A DNA stretch of 64,000 nucleotides from Platerodrilus igneus. Its lineage: Eukaryota; Arthropoda; Insecta; Coleoptera; Lycidae. A model generated the notes under the pieces. The model was given only the letters and a program-made list of their open reading frames with translations, was not told the DNA's origin and made no database searches. Positions 1 through 11,246 of the stretch are shown one piece after another. Numbering within the stretch: position 1 is the first letter of the stretch; each line of letters starts with the position of its first letter. The stretch is taken from contig JARFIW010000588.1 in assembly GCA_036346225.1 (NCBI GenBank), positions 6,577,501 through 6,641,500 of the forward strand. Direction: 5' to 3'. The translations under genes were made by a program, and so were the position numbers.

Positions 1-299
1 CGTTTGTTAGCAACGCGTTTCACCTTGGGTTTTTACAGGCTTTTATGCTTATTATATATCAATAATTGTTCAATTAACTCCAATTAAATTAATAAATGCA
101 TGGCATTGACTTCTACCATTTCATTCTTTGAAAAGCTATTAAATTTTTAATTATTATTTGTACAATTTGATTAATACCCGTTACTTAAAAATTGAATTAA
201 TTAATATAAATTTTGCACGTAATTTCTGTTTGTTCCTTTATACAGGGTGTTTTGAAATTGTTTCGTTTATCTTTATTTTAACCCTTTAAAACCACTATA
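1..299 (-). mobile_element. 5' end of a gypsy-type LTR, cut by the window edge
   Basis: Read on the minus strand, this stretch matches the first 300 bases of the LTRs at 20745 and 28621. It has the same opening (a variant of TGTAGTGGTTTTAAA at the TA array), the same 'AAACACCCTGTATAAAGG' block and the same 'AAAGCATGA..' block. The rest lies left of the window. It abuts the TA array at 300-410, as the other LTRs of this family do. No coding potential is seen. Confidence 0.7.
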
Positions 300-324
300 A
301 TATATATATATATATATATATTAA

Positions 325-368
<44 letters not shown>

Positions 369-369
369 A

Positions 370-401
<32 letters not shown>

Positions 402-411
402 TATCATATAG
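300..411. repeat. (TA)n microsatellite, interrupted
   Basis: Several runs of TA separated by TTAAATGCTT and TTATATT breaks. It separates the minus-strand LTR fragment on the left from the plus-strand LTR that begins beyond it and is split by the mariner. Confidence 0.95.
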
Positions 412-417
412 GTTATA

Positions 418-614
418 CAGAGTGGTAGAAAAGTCCCGGAACGGTCAAATATTTTGGGAAATACTCATCGCATCAAAAAAAGAAAAAATACGTGTTCAAT
501 ATTTTTTAAAAGCTATCCAATGACACCAAAATTGAACCCCCACCCCCCAGGGGAAGGCGGGCAACTTTAAAATTTTAAGTGGAAACCCCCATTTGTTATT
601 GCAGATTCGGATTC
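418..614. repeat. Left long terminal inverted repeat of the mariner
   Basis: About 197 bp that pairs with 2005-2213. The outer 120 bases are almost identical. The inner part reads GCAGATTCGGATTC in both. Differences are a few substitutions and length changes in the homopolymer C/G patch. Confidence 0.9.
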
Positions 615-758
615 ACCACAAAATGTTAGTCATAATTTTTTTAGGTTTTTTTGCAGATGGCGCTGCAATCGACAAAAATTAACTATTTCTAGAAGAATTG
701 ATGGATCAGAAAATAAAAGAAGTAAAATAATAAATTATTTATTTCATACATAACGAAA

Positions 759-1835
759 TTACCGCCGAAGGTGTTCAAATTGACCACCTCTCTGCTCTTG
801 GCAAAGTGTTAACCGATAATACATTTGTTCAGAAAGAGTTTCGAATACTTGTTGAGTTATTGAATTTGAAACATTGCGTATTCTCTCTTTTAGTTCATCA
901 ATATTTGCCGGTTTTGTCTCATAAACTTTACTTTTTAAATAACCCCAATAAAAGAAGTCAAGAGGAGTTAAATCAGGTGACCTTGATGGCCATTCTAATG
1001 CACCTCTTCGTCTAATCCAGCTTTCTGGGAAAACATTATTTAGAAAATTTCGAACAAAAACAGCGTAATGTGGTGGAGCTCCATCTTGTTGAAACCATAC
1101 ATGGCCAAATGCATTTCCAACAATTTCTTGTATAGCAGGAATTTTTTGTTCATTTAACATGAGCAAATACTTCTCAGCAGTCAAGTTTCCGTCAATAAAA
1201 ATTAGCCCTACAATTTTATTACACAAAATTCCTGCCCAGACATTGACTTTTTGCTGATACTGGGTATGAGAATCTCTCATCCAATGAGGATTTTCATCAG
1301 CCTAATATCTCATATTATGCCGATTTACAGAACCATTTAATTCCAAAGTAGCTTCATCAGAGAAGCAAGTCCAAAAAAAAAGTCTATTATTATTATCATA
1401 TCGTTGCATTATCGTTTCGCAAAACTCAAGTCTACGATCAAAATCATTTTCTAAAAGTTCTTGTATAAGATTAATTTTATAGGGATGATATATGTGCAGC
1501 TTCATAACCTTAAGAACTGAATGATGACTCATTCCAACCTGTTTAGCTACTTTTCTACTCGATGTATGATAGTTTTCTTGAAAATGCAGTAACATCTCTA
1601 ACGCTTTCTGATTATTTGTCGCGCTTTTAGGTCTTCCAGGTCTTGGTTCATCCTCCACCGAACCAGTTCGCTCAAAACGATTCACTGTTCGACTCACGGT
1701 AGATTTAGAAATCGGTTGACGTTCCGCATTGACTTCATTGAATAAATCTGCGACTTGCTGCAATGATCTTTCTTTATCTCCATACCCCCGTATCATCAGG
1801 ACAATTATTCTTTCTCTTTCAGACAGAGACATCAC
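759..1835 (-). pseudogene. Mariner DD41D transposase, one nonsense codon
   Basis: The frame encodes a DDE-superfamily cut-and-paste transposase. It runs from the ATG at 1835 for about 358 codons in a single frame, interrupted only by a TAG at 1302-1304 in a place where relatives carry Trp. The N-terminal part has the helix-turn-helix DNA-binding region, with GRPKSATN as a linker between two HTH units. The catalytic part has FSDEA (first Asp), QQDGAPPH (second Asp) and SPDLTPLDFFYWGYLK. Counting from the second Asp to the Asp of PLD gives 41 intervening residues, the DD41D arrangement known from rosa-like mariners, rather than the DD34D of Mos1. Length is close to the usual 340-360 residues. 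With only one lesion it was active in the recent past. Confidence 0.9.
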
Positions 1836-2004
1836 GAAATAATATCAAAAGCTAGTAACGAAATGAATACTAAAAATGAATGTAATTCTGACATTTTTCG
1901 ATTTCAAATGTTTTTGTAACCAATTTTGGTTTTGTCAATTACAACGCCTTCTATCATCTAAAATGGCTTGTATCGTAGGTCAATTTGGGGTAATTTATCC
2001 TGCG

Positions 2005-2213
2005 GAATCCGAATCTGCAATAACAAATGGGGGTTTCCACTTAAACTTTTAAAGTTGCCCCACTCCTACCCCCAGGGGGTGGGGGTGGGGGTTCAATTTT
2101 GGTGTCATTGGATAGATTTTAAAGAAATATTGAACACGTATTTTTTCTTTTTTTTTGATGCGATGAATATTTCCAAAAATATTTGACCGTTCCGGGACTT
2201 TTCTACCACTCGG
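2005..2213. repeat. Right long terminal inverted repeat of the mariner
   Basis: Reverse complement of 418-614. It contains an extra GGGGGTGGGGGTGGGGG-like stretch that makes it about 12 bases longer than its partner. Confidence 0.9.
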
Positions 2214-3454
2214 TATGTAAAAATGGATAAATAAGTCAAGAAAGTAATTTTGTAAGGACCTTGTATATAGGAAACAAGAATATACTATTTACGCTTCAAA
2301 TTAATTAGTTTTGACTTTAAAACAAACATATAGTAGCATACATTTGTATCAATAAGTTGTAATTTTAAAGTTGCATAGGGTGAACGCTTTGCAGTGCATA
2401 AAAACTCAAGAATGAGGCGATGACAAGTAGCTTTGGTATTCTAAGGTTGTATATCGAGCACATCAAATAATAGAGGGAAAGCTTCTGTTTTTCAGATTAT
2501 AAAATCAATAATTTAAGCATGCTTTAATTTCATATAAGTAACGTGAGTTAAGGTTCGGGCCTTTGGAGCGGTGTTTTTAAAAAACGTTTCCAAACTTTAA
2601 CAAATTTATTTATCTTAATATTAGGGTGCGTAGCTTGAACAACGAAGTATGGAGTACGAAGACTGACTGCCGGGGCTTGACCTCCCGGGCTTTTTCTAAT
2701 AACCTGCTCCTCATATGGCTGTGGGAACTTGCAGATCTCATGTCTGCTTTTCTTTTAAGTCTACACTTTATTACATTGTATCAATCTTATTTCTAGGTAA
2801 TTGCGGTATGTTAACCGTCTGTGACCTGCCACCTGCAGTATCACTGCCCTCTCGGATACAAAGTTGCATATCCGTTTTCATGAACTGTTAATAACCTCTC
2901 TGGGTTATCTTTGTATTATATTGTTGCAATGAACTTATACTTTATTTAACAATTTCTAATAATTCCTATTAGATTCAATATATTCAATATATATTCAAGT
3001 TATTTGCCGTCCGCAATTGAGGGATACATAACTCGTGTAGTACGCAAAACTTTGCAGGATATAAAATCGATAATGTAAACGCGTACATTCATTTAACTAA
3101 CAAAGCGTCCGTTAAAAACAAATCTCTAGGAAGTCTACAGGTTAAACAATTTCAAACTGGCAAACAATTTATAGAAAGGACTTTCAGATAAATAAACAAT
3201 TCGAGAAGTCATAATATACGTTGAAACGTAATTCTTTAGAAATTTGAGCTAACGACCGAAGCAAAGGTTGAAAAACATCAGGTTAGTGCAAAACAAAGTA
3301 AGATATTCCGGAGACAGAATATAAGTAGTACAGAGTAGAGGAAGATGAAAGATAACAGACGTTGTACAAAACAGCCGTTTAAAGCACGCGATAATTTGTA
3401 GAGGCTAACAACAATATTGATTTTAAGTTGCTATAGTGGGATTTTAACAAAGAC
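2214..3454 (+). mobile_element. 5' part of a gypsy-type LTR (continues at 6478)
   Basis: No open frame is found. The opening part aligns with the starts of the LTRs at 20745 and 28621 (block TTGTATATAGGAAACAAG against CTGTATAAAGGAAACAAC). The right end is cut by the LINE at 3455, and the other half resumes at 6478 after a 14-bp target duplication. It is longer than the corresponding part of its relatives. Two similar stretches near 2494-2530 and 3048-3085 (both around TATAAAATC.ATAAT) suggest an extra insertion or duplication of about 555 bp between them. The mariner occupies its first bases. Confidence 0.65.
3441..3454. repeat. LINE target-site duplication, left copy
   Basis: ATTTTAACAAAGAC, repeated perfectly at 6478-6491. 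The two copies bracket the minus-strand LINE exactly. Confidence 0.9.
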
Positions 3455-3456
3455 AT

Positions 3457-3518
3457 TATAATTTGAATTAGGGCCGCTCTACTTGCGGCCACGTCCCCAA
3501 TGCTCCACCCGGAGGTAC
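3457..3518 (-). promoter_or_regulatory. 3'-terminal double hairpin of the LINE RNA
   Basis: On the minus strand the RNA end can fold into two stem-loops. The first pairs CAATG with CATTG around an inner ACC-UCCG-GGU stem closed by a UNCG-type tetraloop. The second is GGCCGC-aaguaga-GCGGCC, a perfect 6-bp stem. Copy 3 at 38393 keeps both outlines (UUCG loop in the first). The first hairpin is also the tail of the SINEs at 25322 and 52792. A role as the site bound by the LINE reverse transcriptase is inferred from known stringent LINE/SINE pairs. Confidence 0.7.
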
Positions 3519-4796
3519 TACATTGGGTTTAAACGCGAAAAAAATCGTGCTTCCGATTAATCCTGACTTCATAGTTAATCCACCCTAAATAAAAAACTAA
3601 ATAAAAATCTAACAAACCTAAAAATCTAACAAACCTAACAAGCTCTAACAATCTAACAAACATAAAAATCTGACCAACTGAAACAAAACTAAAAACAGGG
3701 TTGTAAATAATGGTATCCCAAGCGCTGACTTTGGAGTGTACCCGATCAACAAGACACAAGCAAAAATAAGAGGGGGAGGGATCCGTAATACTGGATAGCA
3801 GACGCCGGCTCTGCTTACCAGTGCGACCTGAAGGGTCGTCTTAAAACTATCCAAATCTAGCTAACTAATTTAAATTCATCCCTAGCTTTCTTTATCATTC
3901 CCTAACTGATTTATATTATGATTACAATCTTCACTATTCTACTCTTCCTTGCCAAATATATACTGCAACCAATATGGCGACAGAACGTCAAACAAAATAA
4001 ATATGCCACAAAATGCTACAATGCATGCTAATAAATAAACAAATAAATATAAAGTGTAAATATAAAATATAAATAAATGTCTAATAAGCGTTAAGCATAT
4101 AGCAGTGCACAAAAAGCAAAAGCATCACCCTATTTATCAGGTGCACTCGCACAAGCATTATGTCGGCTAGCGCCATTACACACAAAACGTGCTTGTTAAA
4201 TTATTTCAAAAACTACTAATTAATGTAAATCAAAGCTTGTGCGAGTACAGCCGCCACAATTTAAGTCTTACCTCCATGATAAAATTCTCCAGCATCCGAA
4301 GATCTGGTCGTCTGCTTACATCTAACTGTAACTTACTTCTAAGGGTAAGATGGGGTGCACTGCTAAAGTCCTGGTGGGTATGCACTAAATGTTCTTAGAG
4401 GGGATCACAATCACTATCACTATCACTTCACTTTCAAGTCCTGGGGGGATGTGCGGTTTCACTCTATTTTATTATCTTTGTTTATTTTATTGATTTAATT
4501 TAATGAGGGTTTCTGATTTATTTGTTATTGTTTATTTGTTATTATTTATTCCCGATTTCCCGATTTTCCGCACATAATTATGAAGATAGGCAGTGATTGT
4601 ATTAATGGTGTAGGGGTTTCTCGTGCATATTGGACATTTGGGTATAATTATCATGTTATTTTAGTATTATTATTTTTATTTTTTTTTTTTTTTATTTTAT
4701 TTTTAATATCAGGTTTTGGTTATATCTATGCTCGTATCCTTACTCACGCCAAGTCAATCTAAAATTTTCCAATCCTCCCACCAACCCCACCGAATT

Positions 4797-6477
4797 TTAC
4801 ACGCAGTTATCATTGTCTAATCTCGCGACCCTTCCCGCGAATTCTTTTAAGGCTGTCCAGAACGCCTTCTGGTTAACCACTTCCCCGATTTCCTCTAGTC
4901 TCTTTGGCCATGCCAGACCTAAGATAACTAGTTTGCTATCAGTCAACCCACGATTTCCCGCCTCAAGCGGGCAGTCGAAGAACACATGCTCTGCGCTTTC
5001 CGCGCCCTCACCGCATTCGCAGCGGTCGCTGTTGGTTAGCCTGAACCTTTGTAAATACGCCTTCAGGGCGCCGTGCCCTATTATCAACTGCACCATTTTG
5101 TGATCGAGCTTAACCTCGATCCTACCTCTAGCTTCTATGCTCGGTATGAATTTGTGGGTCAACCTGCCCGTGACAGCGTTGTTCCACCTCTCTTCCCATT
5201 GTCGAATTGATATTTCGCGCAGCTTTCTTTTAATCAAAGACTTCGGTATTGACGAATGTGATATTCGCAAGTCTCCCGTCGCGGCTTCTTTAGCTAATTC
5301 ATCAGCCCTATCGTTTCTTACATTACCATTGTGCGACCTGACCCAACAGAACTTTAAACGTCGAAACTCGAGCGCCGTACGCGCTATCCTCCAGACGTCC
5401 GCTTGGAGGTCTGTCGAGGTGTTCATGTTTGTTAAAGCCGTCAGCGCCGATTTACTGTCACTAATTATATAATACTCGTCTCTGCCCGTATGGTTTATTA
5501 CGTAATCGATAGCCTCTCGTATGGCTACCAATTCGCACTGGTTTGAAACCGAAACACCTCCTTTTCCTGCTTATACACGACAAACGCCGCGCCTGCTTGC
5601 CCATCGTCCATACGTAAACCGTCCGTATAAATTCTGATACCCATCGCGTCCTCGTCACCTTGGACAAACTCGATTCCTCTAATATCAGCCGGGTGCCCCA
5701 ACTCAGATACAACGATCTTTCTTGCAATTACCAAGATTAAGATCTTTGATAATTTCGCGCCCTTTTCCTATATTTATCAATCGCCTATCTCTAATCTCCC
5801 TAACGACATATTCGATAGGGAGAGTCCTACTGATCACCAGGACAGCCTCCGTGGAGGTGGTCCTGTACGCCCTCGCCGCTTTTACCGCGGTTATGCGTTG
5901 TACGCTCGTTAATTGACGCATCTCCCGGACTTTACAACCTTCTGCCCATACAGAAGCTGCGTACAGTATTGCCGGTTCAATTGCTCCGATATAAACCGTC
6001 CTCAGCGATTCGCCCCTGAAACCCCACTTTATTTTAGCCGCCGCCATCATTTTATTTGATATTTCGCCGCCCTTACTTTTTACGTATTGTACGTGCGCTT
6101 TCCAATTTAATTTATTGTCGATCTTGACGCCGAGGTAGGTAATACAATCTTTAAACGGGATTTTCTCCCCTCCTAGCTCTAACCTAGGAGGTCTCTGTCC
6201 TGGTTTCGTGCCGAAATAAAGCGCCTCTGACTTCGCCGTGTTAAATTTTAATTTTACCGCCTGAGACCATTCGTGTAATTTATTAAGCGCCTCGTTCGGT
6301 TTTGTGCGCATATCCATTAGCAATCTCGATCTTACAATTAAAAGCGTGTCATCTGCAAACCCAACAATTGAGCATCCTGCGGGCAACTTGACCCTAAAGA
6401 TGCTCTCATACAACAACTTCCAAAATGTGGGACCAGAACATGACCCTTGCGGGCATCCCCTTTCCACCTCACGCGAC
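4797..6477 (-). pseudogene. LINE ORF2: reverse transcriptase, RNase H, zinc knuckle (broken)
   Basis: The frame from 6477 to 5703 holds the second half of a reverse transcriptase: GCPQGSCSGP (motif B), FADDTLLIV (motif C, catalytic DD) and YLGVKID (motif D/E). The next pieces, in other frames, carry RNase H: YTDGLRMDDG (first Asp) at 5734-5525, then SDSKSALTAL and VRSHNGNVRNDRADELA at 5531-4797. The last part has the CECGEG...H...C knuckle typical of the C-terminus of R1, LOA and I-group elements. Having RNase H after the RT points to the I/LOA side rather than jockey. At least two frameshifts (near 5725 and 5545) plus the missing N-terminal half make it non-functional. Confidence 0.9.
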
Positions 6478-8122
6478 ATTTTAACAAAGACAGCAAATAT
6501 GGGGTAGACGAGGATAATAGAAGTGGAAGATAGACCATGAACGGTGGAAATGTGTTTTGATTGGTTGAGAGCGATTGGGGTGATAGACTTTTCTGAGAGA
6601 ATTGCAACCGTTAAGCACGCTAATCAGTATTTCGGACGATGGGGTGAGAAAATTCTTAGCTTCGAAAGATCGTTGCGTTTTGAAGCGAGGCAATTTCAAG
6701 AATTGGTTAGAGTAGAGGTGAAGTTCTGTGAAAATAGGTGACAAGGGGGTAGGTTTGGAGGCTTATAAATACACTAGAAAACGTAGTGAGGTTTTCTTAT
6801 TTCTTCTGTTCGCTCCAGACCTACATGGTGTAACATCAAAGCTAAAAATTTGTAGATCGGGTGATAGTGCAGGCCGTTATTTAATTTACAAGTGTTTGAA
6901 AGCACGAGTTGGTGCTATTTCATGAACGGGGCTGTAAATTTAAATACTCATACAGAACAAGAGATGTTACAAAGGTAAGCGAGCCAAGTTATTTTTGAAA
7001 CGAGGGTGCTGGTTGTATAGTATATCCAGAAGCCGAAAAACAATTTTGGACGATTATATGGGTAGCTGTACTGAAGGCTTCTAATTAGAATTGGATGAAT
7101 GAGTGGAACTGATTTTGCCGTCCATGTAGCAGAGGGAAATTTGATGTGATTTAACGACGAGAATTTGGTGGACGACGTCTACAGAGGTAATGGTTCAAGA
7201 GCTTACACCATGTAACGAAATTTGTTTTTTTGTTATTGTTTGAACATTTGTGCTGGTATTTTGTGTTAGAGTGATTTAACATATTTGGTGAATATTTTAT
7301 GAACAAAATTTATTTTAAGCGTTATATGAAAAAGACAATTTGATTTTATTATTTGAAGGTATACATAGATGACGTATAATTTTGATGTGAAGAGTAAACT
7401 GGTCTTTGGAGTAGTTTAAAACAAAATGCAATTTATTTATGCATCCAGAGTAAGAAGGTTTATACTCAGCTCACCATAGACCAGGGTAAATTTCAATTTA
7501 GGGTTTCAAGATAGGCCCATCTACTTGAACTGAATATAAAGAAGTGTTGAAATAAATTAAATTTAGGAAATTTAGAAGGATTTAATTGAGGATATTATGA
7601 AAATTTATGGAGATGTTTTATATCAAGTTTGTAAATTTTGAGCTGGTGTGACGTAATTTTTGAGTTGTATAAATAAAAAGGTTGTATGTTTTGTTAAATT
7701 ATTTGGTTGGTAATTTTTTTATAGGTAGTCTAAGTGATAGAGAGTACGTATAGAATGGGTAACTATCTCTGAAGAAGCTGGAAGCAGAACTAGCCGTGGT
7801 ATGCTGATTTGGGGGAGCTTTTCAAAAGATTTTGGAATTAAAAACGAAATTTTAAAATAAAATTTCGTAGGTGTTAACTTTATTTTTCAGGTTACACAAC
7901 AATCTTTATGACGCCCAAAGTGTGGTGCACGATTCTAGGGGTTCTTTCCAAGAAAGACCTCTGCATTTTTATGTCAACCCAACGCTGGGGCTCGATTGTT
8001 TAGGCTTAATATCACTGCATTTTTATACGGCCTAATTTGTGGGGCAAGATAAACATACTATAGTACAGTGCATTTTTATGGCTCCCAACGGTAGGGCTCA
8101 AAAGTAATCCCAAAGGATGCTG

Positions 8123-8125
<3 letters not shown>
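6478..8125 (+). mobile_element. 3' part of the first gypsy-type LTR (U3-R-U5)
   Basis: This continues the LTR broken at 3454 by the LINE. It aligns by order of blocks with the LTRs at 28621 and 20745: the 'GATTGGTTGAGAG' block, a TATA box (GCTTATAAATAC, near 6762) that should mark the U3/R border, the GAAGCTGGAAGCAG block near 7775, and an end in TGCA at 8122-8125, next to a TA array. No long frame is present. The U5 end carries four degenerate primer-binding-site-like boxes (next entry). Confidence 0.7.
7908..8104 (+). other. Four primer-binding-site fossils in an LTR end
   Basis: Four boxes resemble the tRNA-Lys(CUU)-complementary primer site TGGCGCCCAACGTGGGGC. They are ATGACGCCCAAAGTGTGG (7908), ATGTCAACCCAACGCTGGGG (7971), TATACGGCCTAATTTGTGGG (about 8024) and ATGGCTCCCAACGGTAGGG (8078). 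The last three are each preceded by (C/G)TGCATTTTTAT. In a normal element one such site lies just outside the 5' LTR. Here they are inside the LTR end. Confidence 0.6.

Positions 8126-8164
<39 letters not shown>
8126..8164. repeat. (TA)n microsatellite
   Basis: About 19 TA units between two LTRs in opposite orientation. Confidence 0.95.
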
Positions 8165-8166
<2 letters not shown>

Positions 8167-9946
8167 TTATCTTCGCCCTTCTTACTTTATATCACCCCAA
8201 TTACTTTCACTTTCGCTTTGGGCTAATACCTTCTTTATTTATTACTTTTTAACTTTAAACAAAATTTGTTTAACGACTTTTGTCGTCGTCCCTAATGATT
8301 TCAAATCGAGGTGCTTTAGCAAACGTTTGGTTGGTTCTTTTTTTACTAATTACTATATTTTATATGCCTCGACTATTTGAAACTTTAATCTCAGGGTTTT
8401 CTCACCTACTCACCGTGAGTTCAATCGTGAGTAGATGTGCACTACTCAACCAAACTGCACCCTCGTTTGTTTTACCACTTTTTTAATGTACTGAATTTAC
8501 TATGTATGCCAAATTTTAATAGATCAAAGTTGCCTGATGCCAAATTAATTTATGTAACTGTTTATGACTTTAATTTTTGACGTTATGATATATTTACGGT
8601 ACTTACAAGAAATATACCGCGCTGAAGGCCTTCCTTTAACTGCTGGCTCAAGTTCGAAATCGCCGTACGCACTTTCACAAAAGATTCTCCAATGTTGTCC
8701 GCTTGCGTACCGCCTCCAGGTGTTCTTAAAAACAATTTCGATGACCCAAACCTGAAATAAATTTACCCCAATTTAGAATTTAGCAAAAAACCGTTGTCTA
8801 CTTCCCCTGCGTTAATTCTTCCTCGCCGTATCTTGATCTCCTGTTCCTCTGCTCCGTACCCCAATTAATCCTCTCTTTGCACAATCCAATTCAAACCCGC
8901 TGTCCTATTATAATTCACTCCTAGTCCTGCTATTCCAATTTTCCATACGATGTCCTTACTGCCGTTTAATCTTCTCAAATCAATCCAAAATTATTTATGT
9001 CGTCGATGCCTTCTTTATCCACTCCTATCCCTTACTGCCGTTATACCAAATCTATACCAAAACCAACACCAATCTTCTCAAACAAATATCCGTCGCTTTC
9101 CCCTTTGCACTAATAACCACTTCCAAAATCTTCTTTAAATACACGTTGCCTTTCCCGTTGCACTATTAACCACTTTTAAACTCCTTATATATATTCGTCG
9201 CCTTTATTTACTCGATGTTTCTTATTTCTTTCACACTTTACTAAATAATACTCGATGATACACATATAAACTTTTATTTCAAAATATTTTACAACTTAAC
9301 GCAGGTTTCATAAAATAGGTCTTTATCTGAACAATTTCGAAAAGTAAGTCCCTTATTTATTTTGCTTAGTTATTAAATCAACAAACTTAGCTTACTAGAT
9401 TAACATTTTTAAACATATAACATCCAATAACAAATCATCTTTCTTTCAGTGTCCAACATACCTTCGCTACAGTCTTTATAATAATTTTAAATTTCTACTA
9501 TTGGTCCAAAACACTTCACTAAACTCCAATAACCTTTTACATTTTGATTCACTTTAAATTTTGATTTACAATTCGTCCAAAAGTTTGATTCTATAAAAAG
9601 GAAAAGCCAAATAATTTATACACGACCTGGACGCTTTGTTATATTGCAGATATCCATAAATGCGTTCGGCTTTCCGACGGCAAATGTACTCTCAACTGGC
9701 TCATGAAATATCAACTCAGTATAAAACCTCAAGTACCGTGCATTATATCAACGTCATAAAGTCATGTTATCTACCTTTTGGCATATAAGTTTCAATCTGA
9801 AATGGTACATACTTTAACGTATGTAAAGTATAGCAAATTTTATAGTTTTTAAATTATTAAATCTGAAATATTGATCCTATCGTTTGGCATACACCCCTAT
9901 TAATACAAATATACCTTTAGAAACCTTATATCCCCCCCCCCTTACA
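8165..9946 (-). mobile_element. Solo-LTR-like element, minus orientation
   Basis: No reading frame is supported. The sequence is homologous along most of its length to 26577-28578: shared blocks include GTTTGGTTGGTTCTTT near 8325, GAGTAGATGTGCA near 8429 and ATGCGTTCGGCTTTCC near 9660. On the minus strand it begins TGTAAGGGGGG at the TA array (9946). The relation to the plus-strand LTRs is seen in the order of U3, TATA and U5-like blocks, so it is probably a solo LTR of a related family. Confidence 0.6.
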
Positions 9947-9947
9947 T

Positions 9948-9991
<44 letters not shown>
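9947..9991. repeat. (TA)n microsatellite
   Basis: About 20 TA units separating two minus-oriented LTRs. Confidence 0.95.
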
Positions 9992-9993
<2 letters not shown>

Positions 9994-10837
9994 CTATGTA
10001 CTAACTGGAACTCTCGAGCCCCGACGTTGTGCCGTCCAATAAAAACTTGATATGATAACGCCGTACTCGGTGTCAATAGCGTTTTCTTACTTGACTCCAC
10101 CTCTCTGTTTAAATTATCAAATTTCACTCCCACTAATTTTATTATTCTGCCACGGCTAACTTTTATTATTATTCTACACAAAGTTACGCTGATCAATTCT
10201 TCTTCCTTTTACCCCTTTATGATTACCTCGTTGTTTGAATTATAAAATGAAGTTAATTAATTCCATATAATGAAAACAAATATTATGTACAGGTTTTGAA
10301 AATCATTAAAATACACTTCTCAATCAATCAATATTATAAGTCTTATTTATCTCAAAAATCATATGCTTTGCAATCAATCTAAAGTCACCAAAAACTACTC
10401 TTTTTATCAAAGAAGCCTAGAACGTTCAAAACCCCTTTATTATATTACGTACTTTTAACGTATGCAAAGTTCGTTGCTGACTCTGTTACACAAGTTTATA
10501 TTAATTAGGCAAATTCAATATTCAAATTCAAATAGAAAAAAATGTCTTAAAACTAATAAAGTCTAACCTGCTTTGCGTGCTTGTTTATTGAATCTCAAAA
10601 ATTATCGACGCTTTAAAATATTATACCATCAATTAAAATTTTCCATGCATTATTATACCATCCATTTGGATCATTAACATCGTATTCGAAATTATTCTCC
10701 ACCAATTCGGAATTATTATATACCCATTTGAAATATTATCTACCGAATTATGCAGTTTTCTGCTTCCTATTATAATTTATGATTCTTGCACGACCTTTGC
10801 TATATAAGACGCCCTTGAACAACCCCTTATCACAGCA
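9992..10837 (-). mobile_element. Short solo LTR, internally deleted, TG...CA ends
   Basis: On the minus strand it begins TGTGATAAGGGGTTGTT (10834) and ends ACATAGCA (9992). The same start opens the LTR at 18900-20726, and blocks such as AAAGTCACCAAA (10382) and TATGTACAGG (10284) are shared with it. It is about 850 bp against 1.83 kb for its relative. A primer-site fossil (minus strand GGCACAACGTCGGGGCTCGA, 10013-10035) lies near its U5 end. Confidence 0.65.
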
Positions 10838-10871
10838 TTCTATATATATATATAATAATAATAATAATAAT
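10838..10871. repeat. (TA)n / (TAA)n microsatellite
   Basis: A TA run that turns into a TAA run. It is the 3' junction of the minus-strand Penelope-like fragment. Confidence 0.9.
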
Positions 10872-10947
10872 CTTGATGAAAATTTCTTAATTTGGATATT
10901 GTAGTCCAAATATAAACTAAATAGTGTTTTGCATATATTTAATTAAT

Positions 10948-10989
10948 TATCTGACGTTTCGGCAAGGGTTGTTGCCTTTTTCAAAGATA
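10948..10989 (-). ncRNA. Hammerhead-ribozyme-like fold, degenerate core
   Basis: Minus strand, in order: stem I TATCT; core UUGAAAA (canonical CUGANGA with C3 to U and G8 to A); stem II GGCAA-caaccc-UUGCC; GAAA; CGU; C at the cleavage position; stem I partner AGATA. The ACGU after the core is self-complementary, as in minimal hammerheads that act as dimers. The two core changes probably remove activity. Confidence 0.5.
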
Positions 10990-11246
10990 CTACAAAATTA
11001 ATACAGTATTGAATGGACATTAAAATTATGACATAGGTACTTACTTAATTACTAATGCATAAGTATTAGAAAGGTTATCTCACACATGTAGATTGGTGTT
11101 GGTTAATACATAGTACAAAAATTATATAAAATAAATTTTAAATTATGTCTTATTGACATATTTGTTATGTTTGAAACATAGTCTGACAGTAATTCTTGAT
11201 TATAAATTTTACATGGGTGCATGTAAATCTTAACTGTGTTATTGAA

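Larger units (their letters stand above)
418..2213 (-). mobile_element. Mariner-type (DD41D) DNA transposon, near full length
   Basis: This is a 1,796-bp Tc1/mariner-superfamily element. Its ends are inverted repeats beginning CAGAGTGGTAGAAAAGTC (left) and, on the other strand, CCGAGTGGTAGAAAAGTC (right), flanked by the TA duplication typical of the superfamily (416-417 and 2214-2215). The inverted repeats are long, about 200 bp (418-614 and 2005-2213), and carry a C/G-rich patch near their middle. The single transposase reading frame is on the minus strand and is broken by one stop codon. The element lies inside an older gypsy-type LTR near its 5' end. It is probably immobile in cis without a helper but still looks like a substrate, since both ends are present. 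Confidence 0.92.
3455..6477 (-). mobile_element. 5'-truncated I/R1-group LINE, copy 1
   Basis: This is a non-LTR retrotransposon on the minus strand. It starts abruptly inside the reverse-transcriptase domain at 6477, runs through RNase H and a Cys-His knuckle to 4797, and ends in a 1.3-kb 3' untranslated region at 3455. A perfect 14-bp duplication flanks it. The 3' UTR recurs at 23664-25085 (copy 2) and 38393-38892 (copy 3). Near the 3' end are two hairpins, described separately. Truncation at the 5' end is the usual result of incomplete target-primed reverse transcription. Confidence 0.92.

Noticed and set aside
300..411. TA arrays as origins or centromeric satellite
   Set aside because: They are simple dinucleotide runs at element borders, with no higher-order repeat.
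806..1015. Plus-strand frame of 69 codons inside the mariner
   Set aside because: Antisense shadow of the transposase; no recognisable product.
4813..5472. Plus-strand frames opposite the LINE RNase H region
   Set aside because: Antisense shadows of conserved minus-strand coding sequence.
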